Shown here piece by piece: positions 1-10,019 of a stretch of 36,108 nt of DNA. Made by a program: the position numbers and the translations under genes. The stretch's first letter is position 1, and each line of letters opens with the position of its first letter. The DNA lies in contig NW_014040451.1 in the NCBI RefSeq assembly GCF_001186125.1, forward strand, positions 51,675-87,782. Direction: 5' to 3'. The DNA comes from Sphaeroforma arctica JP610. Taxonomy: Eukaryota > Opisthokonta > Ichthyosporea > Ichthyophonida. The notes beneath the pieces are model-generated. The model was not told the origin of the DNA. It made no database searches and saw only the letters and a list, made by a program, of their open reading frames with translations.

Positions 1-211
1 AAACAAATACAAATTTTATTTATTTTATATGAATTATATATAAGACGGGGGGGGGGGGGGGAGGCTGAAGAGCGCGCTTTCGCACAAGACATATCCTTTG
101 TCTTTATTAATAATCCACTAACACCCACACATCAACGCAGACATCTGAAAATGCCAACAGCAACCAGAACAAGCAGGTAGTGAAGGCGCGGGTGACGCGG
201 GAGTCAGCCCA
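1..211. other. Left edge, leader of the plus-strand Ty3/gypsy element
   Basis: An AT-rich start (about 1-46) is followed by a 15-base G run (47-61) and about 150 bases without a recognisable coding frame before the first gag reading frame. I compared it by eye with the 3' LTR at 5754 onward and saw no match, so the 5' LTR should lie left of the window. No tRNA primer site was identified. Confidence 0.4.
47..61. repeat. Poly-G tract (15 G)
   Basis: An uninterrupted run of 15 G. Similar runs occur at 3365-3374 (10 G), 6596-6603 (8 G) and 6961-6976 (16 G), with C runs at 5441-5448 and 26804-26812. Runs this long stand out in otherwise AT-leaning DNA. They may be genuine or homopolymer sequencing error, so local reading frames next to them should not be trusted. 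Confidence 0.9.
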
Positions 212-1620
212 ATGGGGGAGGGAAGCCCAGGCAGTAGTTCGGGTCAGCCTACACCGGCAGGGGTATCCATCGCAGCGTCAGCAATGCGTCTAGAAATAGA
301 TAAGAGTATCTGTCAAAGCAATCATGTTCTGGTGAGTCGATTTGTGTCCAAATTGGAACAAACAGCACCGGTGTCCATACCAACTCTACATAATTTAAGG
401 GTAGGCATACATGATCAACAGCCAGAGCGTCGTATGCTACTAGTGGATGCGGAGCTTAGACGGCAATATGACCAAGCGATCAACGATTGCGGTGATGATG
501 AGGAAGACAAACTTATCCAAATCAGACTGTACATTAGTGAGCTAGAGCTCATGCGTTCAGGGTTAGGCGACCAAATAAACGAACCATCTCTTAAGAAATT
601 ACTCAAGACTTCAGAATTTCTCAAGATGCCTAAGGATAGTTTCTTTAGATTGGAAAATTCCGAGGATGTCATAGAGTTCACTACACAATGTAGTGATCTA
701 TTCTTAGCTACGTCGATGCCACTGTGTCAGTATCCAGCACTAGTGAGAAGACTATTAGATTTCACTGATGCAACGGATAAAACCAAAGCAGTACTCAATA
801 ACATAAGAGACTATGCGACACAAACGACTAGGCACTTCACTGATCCTGAGCAGTTCAATCGAATCATTATTGATCGACTCAGATCTTACCCAGTAGACTA
901 TCTATTGGAGAAGTTTATCAAATGACATGCAGAATAAAAAGATGAACGTCGAAGTGCGCACAGAGCGTGTGCACAAGACAATGGCGATTTTACAGGAGCG
1001 TTATCGCAACTCAGACAAGGAACCCATACACTTACAAATCCTCAAAGTACAAAGGTACCTAGCACTTAAGTACTATGGACTACAATCAGTCGTGGACATC
1101 CTAATCAAAGGAGACAAGCAACCTGATGGAAGCGAAGGACACTTGTCTGACATAGAACATACCAAGTTTCATAGACACACATAAGAATAGCGTCGGTGAC
1201 GCATGACTGAGACACGCATAAGAATAGCGTCGGTGACACATGACTGAGACACACATAAGAATAGCGTCGGTGACACAAACTGAGCGTAAGTTAAGGGATC
1301 AGGCGCGAGCTGCAAATAAGTGCAACAACGCACAGACGAACACGCAGGTGGAGGATAACTCCACGAACGCCAACAAACGTCATAAACCAGATAATGGTGT
1401 GCACAACCAGAACAAGCAAGGGGGGGCAGACATAGAAAAAGAAAGGAGCACGTGAAGAGCGTACATGCCCTTACGGCCAGGCAATGCCTTCCCCACATCG
1501 GTACAGCGAATGTCATGAGAAGAAAGCAAATCAAGCCAAGAAGGCTGAACAGCGAGCCAAGAAAGATGTGCAGATAGCAAGACTATTCATTACATCTGGC
1601 AAGGTGGAAGACATCACATA
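212..1620 (+). pseudogene. gag region of Ty3/gypsy element 1
   Basis: Two consecutive reading frames (212-925 and 927-1184) and a following basic stretch occupy the gag position before the protease. The first product is acidic and mostly helical in composition, as expected of a capsid-type protein, but I see no specific family motif. Near 1460-1530 is a short Cys/His-bearing stretch beginning CPYGQ that could be the remains of a nucleocapsid zinc knuckle. The call rests mainly on position upstream of the protease and RT. Part of a broken element. Confidence 0.55.
1174..1284 (+). repeat. 37-bp tandem repeat, three units, in gag
   Basis: Units start at 1174, 1211 and 1248. Each carries the core ATAAGAATAGCGTCGGTGAC, and the units differ at only a few bases. 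The close similarity suggests recent local duplication, and the array sits in the gag tail of element 1. Confidence 0.85.
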
Positions 1621-1749
1621 AGGTGATGAGCACTGAAAACACTGGTGGGCGGAAGCAAATATGATTGACCTGGCTGACATACTCAATGTATTTACAGATG
1701 AAGAAACGTTGTTAATAAATGCAAATGATATAAATTATCAACCTTTAAC

Positions 1750-2040
1750 GCTTACACATTGATATGCGAATCAATGGCAACACATACAATGCACTAGTAG
1801 ACTCAGGTGCATAACGCTCATGCGTGGACCAAAGTGTAGTTTCAGAACTATATCTGTCTGTTAGAGAGCAACCAGGGTAAATACAACTAGCACAAACAGA
1901 TGCAAGAATACAACGTACTGTACAACAGAAGTTTGTGACATTAACTATGGAGGGAGAAAGACCTCTCAGTGTTTTGAAGAATTGTACTTACCAGACAAGA
2001 AGACACCAATACTTCTAGGTATGGACATTTTTATCATACA
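1750..2040 (+). pseudogene. Aspartic protease region of element 1
   Basis: The stretch NALVDSGA near 1790-1812 is the retroviral-type aspartic protease active-site motif (hydrophobic pair, then D-S-G-A). About 70 residues further on, PILLGMDIF near 2010-2032 matches the usual C-terminal protease strand (I-L-G-x-D). Retropepsins of this kind work as dimers and cleave the Gag-Pol polyprotein. It lies between gag and RT, as in Ty3/gypsy elements. Part of a broken element. Confidence 0.75.
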
Positions 2041-2199
2041 TAGGTATATACATAGCAGGTTAATCAACCCACTCATACCAACAGATGCAAAATGGGAATC
2101 ACTCCTCACACCACATGAAGAGGACCCAGAGCACGAACAAGAAGGTTTCAGAGAGTCACGTACAGACCTCCTGGACATCAATGCGAATATACCTCCTGA

Positions 2200-3112
2200 T
2201 GTTCATTGCAACCTATCAGGCTCCACAGTCACGGTAGCTGCAAATGAAATCAACGGCAGACAAATGAGGCACGCTAAAGTCAACTTTGTTCCGCACAGAT
2301 ACATTCCGCAAACGGACGAGAATGTGCAACGATGGCTTAAAGATGGCCACATATACAAATGCGACAAGCCCACAACGGTAAACTTGCCGTTGTTATCAAC
2401 AGGTGAACATGACCAAACAGGTCTACTTAAAAAGGTCAGAACATATCTAGACTTACGTGAGATCAATTATCAATATGAGCAGGACAAGTTTGTGTTACCA
2501 AAAATAAAGGAAGTGTTACACAACTTACAAGGAGCACAGTTCCTTTCAAAGCTAGATCTTACAGGAGGATTTCACCATTTCCTAGTGTACGAAGTAAGCC
2601 AACACTTCTTCACATTCTCATGGAGAGGAGCAAAATACTCATTCTAGTCCGCGCCGTTTGAGCTACACTCACTCACAGCACAATTCCAGAGAGTCATGCC
2701 GAATCTGCTCGTAGATATCAAAGGAGTGCAAGTGTATGTAGATGACATAGTCATTGCGAGTCTTACAGAAGAACGCCGCAAAACAGTTCGTGAAGTAATC
2801 AAGCGACTGAATAGCGCAAACTTCCGACTCAATCACAACAAGCGTGCCTTTGCGATCAAAGTGGTCAACATTCTTGGGGTGAAAGTCACCACACAAGGAC
2901 TCAAAGCAGACCCTGAAAAACAGAAAATAATGATGGATTGGCCACTAGCCAGAACTAAAAGAGATCTGCACAAAGCAGTGAGACTAGCAAATTCCATGCG
3001 AGACCATGTCCCCAACTTTGCTCACACAGCGAAACACTTTCGGAACATAATGAAAGTGAAAATGAACCAGAACATATCCATGTTATGGACTCCGGAACTG
3101 ATAAAGAAATGA
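2200..3112 (+). pseudogene. Reverse transcriptase region of element 1
   Basis: Typical Ty3/gypsy RT blocks are visible. There is a segment with LDLREIN followed by a K-x-L-D-L-T-G-G-F-H-H block near 2548-2580. The catalytic block VYVDDIVIAS lies at about 2732-2761, carrying the Y-x-D-D motif. A downstream thumb/connection segment includes LGVKVTTQGLKADPEK, the usual lead-in to RNase H. The enzyme would copy element RNA into DNA inside the particle. Part of a broken element. Confidence 0.85.
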
Positions 3113-3119
3113 GAAGAAC

Positions 3120-3560
3120 TCAAAGAAGCCATCGCCTGTTCAGCGACGCTATCATATCCTGTTGATGGGGTACCGTTTCAAAATATAAACGACGCTAGTG
3201 ACTATGGCATAGGAGGGTGTTTATTTCAAGTCATCGATGGAGTTAGAAGAGACATTATATACTTCTCAAAAGGCTTGAATCCAGCACAACAACGCTATGG
3301 CACAAATACCAAAGTGCTATTAGCGCTGGTATACAGCCTGGGACACTTCTCCGAATACATCAAAGGGGGGGGGGAATAACACTGTGGACAGATCACAAAG
3401 CGCTCACGCAAATGAACAGTCAACAGATGTTACACCCAATGCTGGCCAAGCGGATAGCAAAAAACGTTCCACCACCATTTCTCCATCATACATGTCCCAG
3501 GCAAGGACAGCCAGATGGCAGATATGTTGTCACGTCTCCATGAAGATACTTTAGAATTAA
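3120..3560 (+). pseudogene. RNase H region of element 1
   Basis: A segment after RT contains a D-A-S-D-Y-G-I-G-G stretch near 3190-3220, then YFSKGLNPAQQRYGT near 3260-3305. TDHKAL near 3390 matches the Ty3/gypsy RNase H block holding the third acidic position. A short tail resembling the usual ADMLSR-type ending follows near 3510-3540. It would degrade RNA in RNA-DNA hybrids during reverse transcription. Part of a broken element. Confidence 0.75.
3365..3374. repeat. Poly-G tract (10 G)
   Basis: A run of ten G inside the RNase H region of element 1. See the tract at 47-61. Confidence 0.85.
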
Positions 3561-3619
3561 AGAGTCAAAAGTATTACAACAGGCGAATGAGGCAACACAT
3601 AATAGCCAAGAGTACACCA

Positions 3620-4040
3620 CCTTGGAAACGAACATGCCCATAACCATATCGGCTATAGACTGGATCTTACATCCCAGATTCTATCAAGAAGCGGAACAAA
3701 GGTTTGGAAAGTGCACAGTAGTTAATGTTTGCATCGGCACACAATGCGCACACAGATAAATACTACACCAAAGTACAGAATGCGCTACAACAAAAGTGGG
3801 CGCAGGAAGTTGATGCATGGGCGAATCTACCATGGGAACTCGTACCTGATGTCCTTGACAAAGTCATTGAAGAGGCAACCTGCATCACGATATGTGTACT
3901 ATATTACTCCAATACCTCGTGGTTTCCAAATTTCTTGTCTTTGCTAGAAGAAGACCCGATGCCAGTGGAAAACACAAACAATACGTTCCTCAAAGCGGCA
4001 AGAAGGCTTACGGCAAGACCCCATTGGGTGTCACATTAGT
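3620..4040 (+). pseudogene. DIRS-like methyltransferase-like segment of element 1
   Basis: Between RNase H and integrase lies a segment absent from textbook Ty3/gypsy pol. It carries W-A-N-L-P-W-E-L-V-P near 3818-3844, followed by a hydrophobic strand ending ICVLYYSN. The same arrangement is much clearer in elements A and B (N-P-P-W) and C (N-S-P-W). The pattern resembles the Dam-like methyltransferase region I know from DIRS-group retrotransposons. Homology is inferred from motif order, and activity is unknown. Part of a broken element. Confidence 0.5.
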
Positions 4041-4129
4041 CGCAATGATAGGAGTTAAGTCTCCATACTTTGACGCAACGCGGGAACAACCTGCTATATA
4101 CGTTGCAGCGTCAGAACCAGTTCATTCTG

Positions 4130-4880
4130 GATACGCACCACAGGCAAAAGAATATGAGACACATGTCAACATCGTTGAGCAATACCACAACTTGGGACAT
4201 TACACTCCTGAGGAAACAGTACACAAGTTGCAAACAGATGGACATGATTGGGCTGATATCCAACAACATGTACACAAATTCATTGACGGATGTATACCAT
4301 GTCTCAAAAATAAAATACACAAAAATGGATTTCACCCCTTACAATCAATTACAGCCGCATATCCAAGCGACAGAGTCCAATTGGACACCATAGGGCCACT
4401 ATTGGATTCCAATAGAAGACACACATACGTGTTAATATACCTCGACGTATATTCATCGTACGTCATTTTGAGTCCAATGATGGACAAATCAGCGGCTACC
4501 ATAGCCCACACACTGGTACCAATTATGTGTGAACATCCGTATCAACCTAAAGTCTTAGGCGCGAACGAGCGATCACATAGAGACCTCATGCCACTGCTAC
4601 GGAAATTCGTGGAACAGAATCCAGGTAACTGGTCACGACTTCCATTCGTATATATGGGCCTCAATCTGCGTACATCCAGAAAAGACAAGTCACCGCGCTT
4701 TAATGTGTACGTTGGTCGCAGACAGAATCAACTCACGGACTACAATGTGCCAGTGACCGCACCCAGTACAACAGAGCGACTGCAAAATCTAAAAGACGCC
4801 ATTAAGCCACAGCTAGAGAGCAATGTTGCACAATATCAAAAGAAGATGCGAGCAGTATACGATCAAAAATACCAACAGAA
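4130..4880 (+). pseudogene. Integrase region of element 1
   Basis: An H-H-C-C zinc-binding pattern is visible near 4190-4310: HNLGHYTPEETVHKL, then a helix, then C-I-P-C. It is followed by a core beginning VQLDTIGPL near 4378, which holds the first catalytic Asp. A later block, ANERSHRDLMP near 4561-4593, matches the part of the Ty3/gypsy core around the catalytic Glu. The long reading frame at 3892-4971 covers most of this. Integrase would insert the cDNA into the host chromosome. Part of a broken element. Confidence 0.75.
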
Positions 4881-4889
4881 ATATGTAAA

Positions 4890-5385
4890 CTTCCAGGATG
4901 GGGACCTTGTCTTGGTCCGCTATCAAGGTGAAATGAACAAGTTAACAGCACCAAATGGCGGACCATACTAAATAGTATCCAGAGAGGGCAACGGGTATTT
5001 TGTCTGTACCCTTGTTGGGACTAAAGCCCCCGAATATACTGACTCGATCAGTGATGAGCTACTTGGCCTCGTAAAAAAGGCCAATGCTCCGGAAGCATTT
5101 ACTTCCAACAATCACGTACAACCAAACAAAGAGACTCAGTTCTCCTTGATAGTCGACGACAGGCCGTCCATCCGAGGTGATGGATCCCAGGAGTACCTAC
5201 TGCAATGGACAGATGAGAAGCGTACCTGGACGCATGAATCAGACATCGCATATGCTGTTGTCATTACAACATATCGTCAACGCCGGAGACGTAAAAGAAG
5301 GCAGTCAAGGCCAAAGAAGCCAGCGACAACAAGCACTGATGAAAGATCAGCGAGCCACAGACACCGCACGAGGCGGGGGACCTAA
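4890..5385 (+). pseudogene. GPY/F-like segment and chromodomain of element 1
   Basis: Near 4890-4980 the product reads QDGDLVLVRYQ, then a K-L-T-A-P-x-x-G-G-P-Y segment, matching the integrase C-terminal GPY/F module. Near 5149-5250 a second module has EYLLQWTD followed by RTWTHESDI. That is the chromodomain pattern: Y-L-x-x-W, a short loop, then T-W with an acidic residue. In chromoviruses this module steers integration toward particular chromatin. A very basic tail follows. Part of a broken element. Confidence 0.75.
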
Positions 5386-5740
5386 GCAAGTCTTACTGAT
5401 ACCACAGGACACTCCCACTTTTCGCGCCTAGAAGCATGTTCCCCCCCCACACCAGAGAGACAAGGACCAGAGACTCGGTTGTAGAGCCACCGTTGAGATG
5501 CATTTTCCTAAGCCAAGTTGAGATCAACCGAGAGCACCGGTCAAGACTGACCCCGATGAGCGTGGTAGAGGACTCCTGCTATAGTAGAAATTTAACGGTA
5601 ATATGTAATAGATAACGGTGGCAGGTTTTTCATCTTATGCCCCCTAAAGGACAAGATTTTTCCTGTATACAAACACCAACCTCTAGATAATCTAGTACTG
5701 TAAGATGTCACTTTATACTCCTACGCAGGCTAAAAAGCAT
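5386..5740 (+). other. Non-coding 3' region of element 1
   Basis: About 350 bases between the chromodomain frame and the polypurine tract. I see no conserved coding frame here, only a C8 run at 5441-5448. It is probably the element's 3' untranslated region. Confidence 0.5.
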
Positions 5741-5752
5741 AAAGTTGGGGGG
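5741..5752 (+). promoter_or_regulatory. Polypurine tract of element 1
   Basis: AAAGTTGGGGGG, one base before a TGTAGCATC terminus, is a typical purine-rich primer for plus-strand DNA synthesis and marks the 3' LTR boundary. Confidence 0.75.
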
Positions 5753-5753
5753 C

Positions 5754-6104
5754 TGTAGCATCTAGAGACCAGATTATCAAATCCCAAACATAGAATCATC
5801 AAATACTGAGTTTTGGAATTAGGATTGGAATATTTCTGACATTAGAGTCATCAGAAGTATTAGCGGTAGAATTGGTAAGATATACCGGGACTCTCGCGTG
5901 AGAGAGAAACACTCAAGTAAATCACGAGTCTAGTGAAAACACAAATAAAGACTCATTTCGGTTCTCTCAGACTAAGGACTTTTCGTAGCTGAGGTAACCG
6001 TACTTGAGAAGAGGTCTATTGTATCCAATTGTCTCGTACCTTTCAGTTACTCTCCATACTCTACAATCGGACTGAGTGTTCGACTGAGTCGAGATCCTGG
6101 TTCA
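5754..6104 (+). repeat. 3' LTR of element 1 (right end approximate)
   Basis: The LTR begins TGTAGCATC immediately after the polypurine tract. An AATAAAG polyadenylation-like signal lies near 5944-5950, inside the expected R region. The right end is uncertain: CA dinucleotides near 6064 or 6104 would fit. The 5' partner lies outside the window, so neither length nor divergence can be measured. Confidence 0.55.
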
Positions 6105-6228
6105 TGACGTCCGGAGAGAGTGGGGAGAGATCGGTATAAGGCAATGTCAAGCAATCGGGTGATGGTTGAAGATAAGAGGCCTGATGGGGCGAATCATCGT
6201 GAGTAGGGATGTAGGCAGGAGCAGGCGT

Positions 6229-7023
6229 CTAGTGGTTAGAACTGGCGGAAGGGCTCACAATGGGTGGAGGGGCAGTCGGCGTGGGTGGGAGACTGTCGTA
6301 TACATCTGGAGGATGATTAGCAGGCAGCAGAGGGTGTGACCATGGGTCACGATTGAGCGGCGGTGGGGCATACGGACTTGGAGGTCGGCGCGGGTGTGGG
6401 GCAGGAGGATGAGACCATTGACCGGGAGGGACAGGTGGGGGGTAATACGGTTGTAGAATAAGGCGTGGGATGTGGTGGTTAAAACGTGTCCACTGATTAG
6501 AGAGAGGAGGCCCTGGTGTATAGTGCTGAGGATGTGGCAAAGGATACTGAGCCATATTGGGAGGGGATATAGGCATGGGTCGCGTGTAGGGAAGTGGGGG
6601 GGGTCATAGGAAATTGTTGGAAGTATTGAGGGCCAGGGATCCATCCGGGACTGCGAGGAGGTGTCGAGGAGTAGGAAGGCGTAGGAGTGTATATGACCTC
6701 ATCCGACTGAGGTGGACGTGGGCGGTCATCGGGGACATGCGAAGATGGTCTAGGCATGTCTGTCGGGAGAGGGTTAGGGGCAAGAGCAGGTCGAGGGGTT
6801 GGATTGGATGTACTGGCGTCGAACGGGGCAGGCAGTTGAGCATCAGCAGGCTCAGGATGTATATCAGCTTGAGGACTACGACCGGGGGTGGGTGGTAAAG
6901 TGGCATCCTGAGGCTCCAGTTGTATGGCATTTTGGTGCAGCGAGTTGAACAGGCCAAGTAGGGGGGGGGGGGGGGGCGAACAAATGGGATACTAGTCATG
7001 TCAGGATCAGATGTGAGGGACAT
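6229..7023 (-). pseudogene. Proline-rich spacer after the copia integrase
   Basis: The minus strand encodes a low-complexity, Pro/Ser/His-rich stretch (motifs such as PPPLN and PPPSP) directly downstream of the integrase. Copia polyproteins often have a variable, disordered linker between integrase and RT, and this fits that place. Composition alone makes several frames look proline-rich, so the coding frame is uncertain. The opposite strand looks arginine-rich for the same reason and is not a gene. Confidence 0.45.
6961..6976. repeat. Poly-G tract (16 G)
   Basis: The longest G run in the window, within the proline-rich spacer of the copia remnant. See the tract at 47-61. Confidence 0.9.
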
Positions 7024-8250
7024 TCAGTCAACCGGGATGTCATAGCTAGAGGGAGTATCGGATGAAGATGCCACGTTACAATCGGCGGACCATCCAGCAT
7101 TACATTCGGTAAGGAACTTAACGGTCCTTGGTGTAAGTTTGGGCTTGGATGTCAAGGGTTTGGATCCTATAATAATCGAGGGTAGAGTTGGGAGCCCGAT
7201 CAAGAAGGCCGCCATATCCAGCTTTGGGTAGGTATTTGTGGCGGCCTTTTGCCTTGTCGCCCTGGAGTTTGTAAAGAACGATGCAACCAAAACGTGCGCA
7301 AAGATCCCGAAAATCATACCGTTGGAGGAAGGTCTCGGCGGGTGTGCGAAATTTATTGCCTTTAACAAAACAATTGTTGCGGAGGTTGCATGCCCAGAGG
7401 AAAGTATCACTCCATCCAGGTTTAGGCATGCCAGCATCGATCAAGAGTTTGCGGACATATATATTGAGCATATCATGAGGACGCTCTACCTTGGCATTGC
7501 GTTGGGGGTGTGGGGAGGGTAAGGAGGGAGCTGCAGAAGTTGCATCTTATGGTCGAGGACGAGGTCCGTCATAGCAGTGCTGTGGAATTCCTTAGCGCCG
7601 TCAGCCACAAGTATATCCGGTTTTCAATTACGAGCAATCGAGATGTGAAGGCGTTTGACATGTTGGGCAATATTTTGGTGGTCTGGGAGTAGAGAATGAA
7701 GACTATATCGGGTCCAGCATCGAATATACTGAGTGTGTATTCGCTTCCATATCTGTCGGGCTCGATGGAGCTCTGTGTATTCACGTGCCATCGCTCACTA
7801 AGGCCGTAGACCGTGATAGTAGGCGTGGGAAACCGTGATAGTAGGCGTGGGAAACCGGGCCAGCTTGTATGTTGCCTTCGAGACACGTGTGGCAGTGCTT
7901 CGAGAACTCTGGGTGAAGTTTCACGAAGTCAATGGCAGCCTGGAAGTCTGGACCAGGAGTAGAGTGTGTATCGATGCTGCCGAGGAGGACAACAATGATA
8001 AATACCCAAGTGAGTTTACCAACTGTGGTAGTGCCGTGTCGTTGGAAGGTAGTAGTAGTATTTTAGACGATGACTGGCTGGCCTTGAATGTGAGCCATAA
8101 GGGCATTCCACCAGGTGGCTTGAAAGCGAACGGGAACAGCCATCACAATCCGGGATCCGCAGCGTGCGTTTTTATTGATAATATCCTCGATCAAAGACCA
8201 TGGGGAACAGGCATATGCTAGCTCCTTGGTGAGATACACCTCAGTCCATC
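7024..8250 (-). pseudogene. Ty1/copia integrase region
   Basis: Near 7573-7608 the minus strand reads VADGAKEFHST, matching the copia integrase block with the second catalytic Asp (D-x-x-x-E-F). A P-P-Y-P-P-H-T-P-N-A stretch follows, as expected just before the catalytic Glu region. Downstream (7118-7471) the product has GWSDTFLWACNLRNN, then TPAETFL, then FGCIVLY. These match the copia integrase C-terminal signature (W-x-x-A-x-x-x-A-x-x-L-x-N-R, T-P-x-E, F-G-C). Part of a broken element. Confidence 0.8.
7812..7855. repeat. 22-bp tandem duplication
   Basis: Two adjacent near-identical 22-base units, each containing GTGATAGTAGGCGTGGGAAA, inside the copia integrase region. A local duplication. 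Confidence 0.85.
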
Positions 8251-8700
8251 ATTTGAATACGCCACCACCTTCAGGGCTAGCAAAATAGGGAAACTGAGCA
8301 TTGCTTGGCACGATGTCTATCGTAAGATGAACGCATAAGAATTCACAGGCCGTTTTAACTAGTGCAGGGTCAAACATCCAGGATTTCGTGTTGATATACT
8401 GTGGAGGTGGGTGGGTAAGTTTTATGATATTCTTTTTCGCCATGCAAAGAGTAGTAGATCGTTGTCGATGACCGGTGGCACGGTGGTATGCATAGTAAGT
8501 CATGGTAGTTTTGATTGCATGACCTTCAAATAGACTGAGTATGGTGTCCACGGGCGGTGTGAGTAGAAGCCGAAGTGCGTTGTAGGGAACATAGTAGCCG
8601 CCCTTTTGCGTGGGATGGTGAGTTTGTCCTTATCAAGTTGGAGTAGGCATTTACGTTTGTGTTTCGAGAATATGAGTTCAAACCCCGAGTCTTGTAGGCT
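8251..8700 (-). pseudogene. Copia linker between protease and integrase
   Basis: This is the pre-integrase position of the copia polyprotein. A reading frame at 8249-8551 contains a few Cys and His residues, but I cannot place a firm zinc-binding motif. Assigned by position only. Confidence 0.4.
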
Positions 8701-8900
8701 GTTTTGAGCGATAATAGCTTAGGTTAAGTCTGGATTAAGGTATGTTAGGCCGAGACCGGGGAGTTGACCACGCTCCGTGACATATTTAACATTTCCGTCA
8801 GCAAGTTTAAGAGGGAAATTGCCAGATGTTATGTCTACATTTCTTGCTTTAGAGTTCATGAAATTAACTGTAGCACCTCCATCTATAAATTAAGAGTATA
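8701..8900 (-). pseudogene. Ty1/copia aspartic protease region
   Basis: Near 8846-8883 the minus strand encodes DGGATVNFMNSK, the copia-type protease active-site block (D-x-G-A-T, then a helix). About 30 residues later a glycine-rich segment (GQLPGLGLTYL) resembles the flap and following strand. Part of a broken element. Confidence 0.65.
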
Positions 8901-8971
8901 TGTCAATATTATCTGATTGTAAGGATATTCTGCAAACTGTGATTTGTATCACAATATAGGGATAATTTTAT

Positions 8972-9260
8972 TTATTTCAAAAGAGATAAGCTGCAAGTGG
9001 AGTTGACAAGGGGGTTCAGTAGAGCATCCATGCTACGGGCAAGAATTTTGGGCGCTCGTTCACGTGTGCAGTGGGCCGCCCGCTTGATATGAAGATAGTG
9101 GATTAAAGCTGCTTTCGTAGAGTCGGGATAATCTTGGGAGCGTGGGTCGATAGTTTTATCAAGTTGCCTTTTCAACGTAAGTGTTGCATGTTGAGACCGC
9201 AGCGACCACAATTCTTGGGACAATATAAAGAAGTGTGCTTGTCGTTACAGCACAGGTAGT
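8972..9260 (-). pseudogene. Cys/His-rich segment between copia gag and protease
   Basis: Near 9170-9255 the minus strand encodes CCNDKHTSLYCPKNCGRCG, a dense cysteine cluster with one His. The place and composition suit a nucleocapsid-type zinc finger, although the spacing is not the classical C-x2-C-x4-H-x4-C. Part of a broken element. Confidence 0.45.
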
Positions 9261-9960
9261 ATTTATTGCCATTCGAAGTGCGGTTGCGTTGAGTCTTAAG
9301 TTCCCCAATCATGCGTACAAGGTCAGCAATGGAGGAGTCAGTAGAGGTTGCATTGAGTGCATTTACTGTGGAATTGCTTAAGGGATAGAAGAGCGAGCAG
9401 TATAATGCCCTTTCTCCAAGTATACATATAGGATGTCGATGTCAAGGTTGTTACGAGTTTCGTGGGTTTGGAGATAAACATTGTTGATCTGATTGCGGTC
9501 TGCCTGGCCAAGCTGGTTGATAAATAGATTTTGTTGTACGGCTGGACTAAGTGTAATACCTTGTTCAAAACCAGTTTCGCAGGCATATTCACATCTGGTT
9601 GCCCTCGTGGCGAAGAGATTCGGTAGGACCACGAGTGAGAACCGCAAGGTAAGCAGTGTCGACAGTGCAGTGGATGGGTTGTAATTGATGCTCAAACTTG
9701 GATTGAAGGACATTGTAGAGGCTCCGAGGATGTTCACGTTTGGTGAGACAGGGCCATGCTTACACGGAGTTTAGGATGCATTGAACTGAGGACGGATGTT
9801 CGGGCCTTGTGGCAAGTGCCGTTAGCGATGACACGTTCGATGTATGTTTGTAGTTCCACCATATATTCCTTGTAGTCGCTACGATCGTTAGTACGTGTAG
9901 CTAAGATATGGGCGTAAGTTTGCGGTGGATTTCAGGGGTCCTTTGGAAATTTTTGATCAA
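9261..9960 (-). pseudogene. Ty1/copia gag region
   Basis: Overlapping minus-strand frames (9378-9737 and 9338-9592) carry fragments upstream of the Cys/His cluster. One contains a helical stretch, LGQADRNQINNVYLQ. Gag is poorly conserved, so the assignment rests mainly on order. The region ends on the right where LTR1 of element A begins. Confidence 0.5.
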
Positions 9961-10019
9961 ATTTAAGAACAGAGGTAAGTATAAAAGTCAGGCTAACCAG
10001 GCTGACTATCGATGTCAAT

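Larger units (their letters stand above)
212..6104 (+). mobile_element. Ty3/gypsy LTR retrotransposon 1, chromovirus-like, broken
   Basis: The parts occur in order on the plus strand: gag, aspartic protease, reverse transcriptase, RNase H, a methyltransferase-like segment, integrase, GPY/F-like segment, chromodomain, polypurine tract and 3' LTR. RNase H before integrase places it in Ty3/gypsy, and the C-terminal chromodomain suggests a chromovirus-like lineage. The left end is open because the 5' LTR is outside the window, and the right end is approximate. The element is a fossil with roughly ten interruptions. Age cannot be estimated from one LTR, but the damage suggests it is not recent. 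It abuts the Ty1/copia remnant on the right and may have inserted into it. Confidence 0.8.
6105..9960 (-). mobile_element. Ty1/copia LTR retrotransposon remnant, broken, partial
   Basis: Reading the minus strand from high to low coordinates gives gag, a Cys/His-rich stretch, aspartic protease, integrase and a proline-rich spacer. Integrase placed before any RT, with copia-type integrase motifs, identifies Ty1/copia. No RT, RNase H or LTR of this element is visible. Element 1 abuts it on one side and the element A LTR on the other. The simplest reading is an old copia element interrupted by later Ty3/gypsy insertions. It carries many interruptions (well over ten) and looks the oldest element here. 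Confidence 0.75.

Noticed and set aside
6614-6898. Plus-strand arginine-rich frame
   Set aside because: It is the complement of the proline-rich copia spacer, so the composition explains it.
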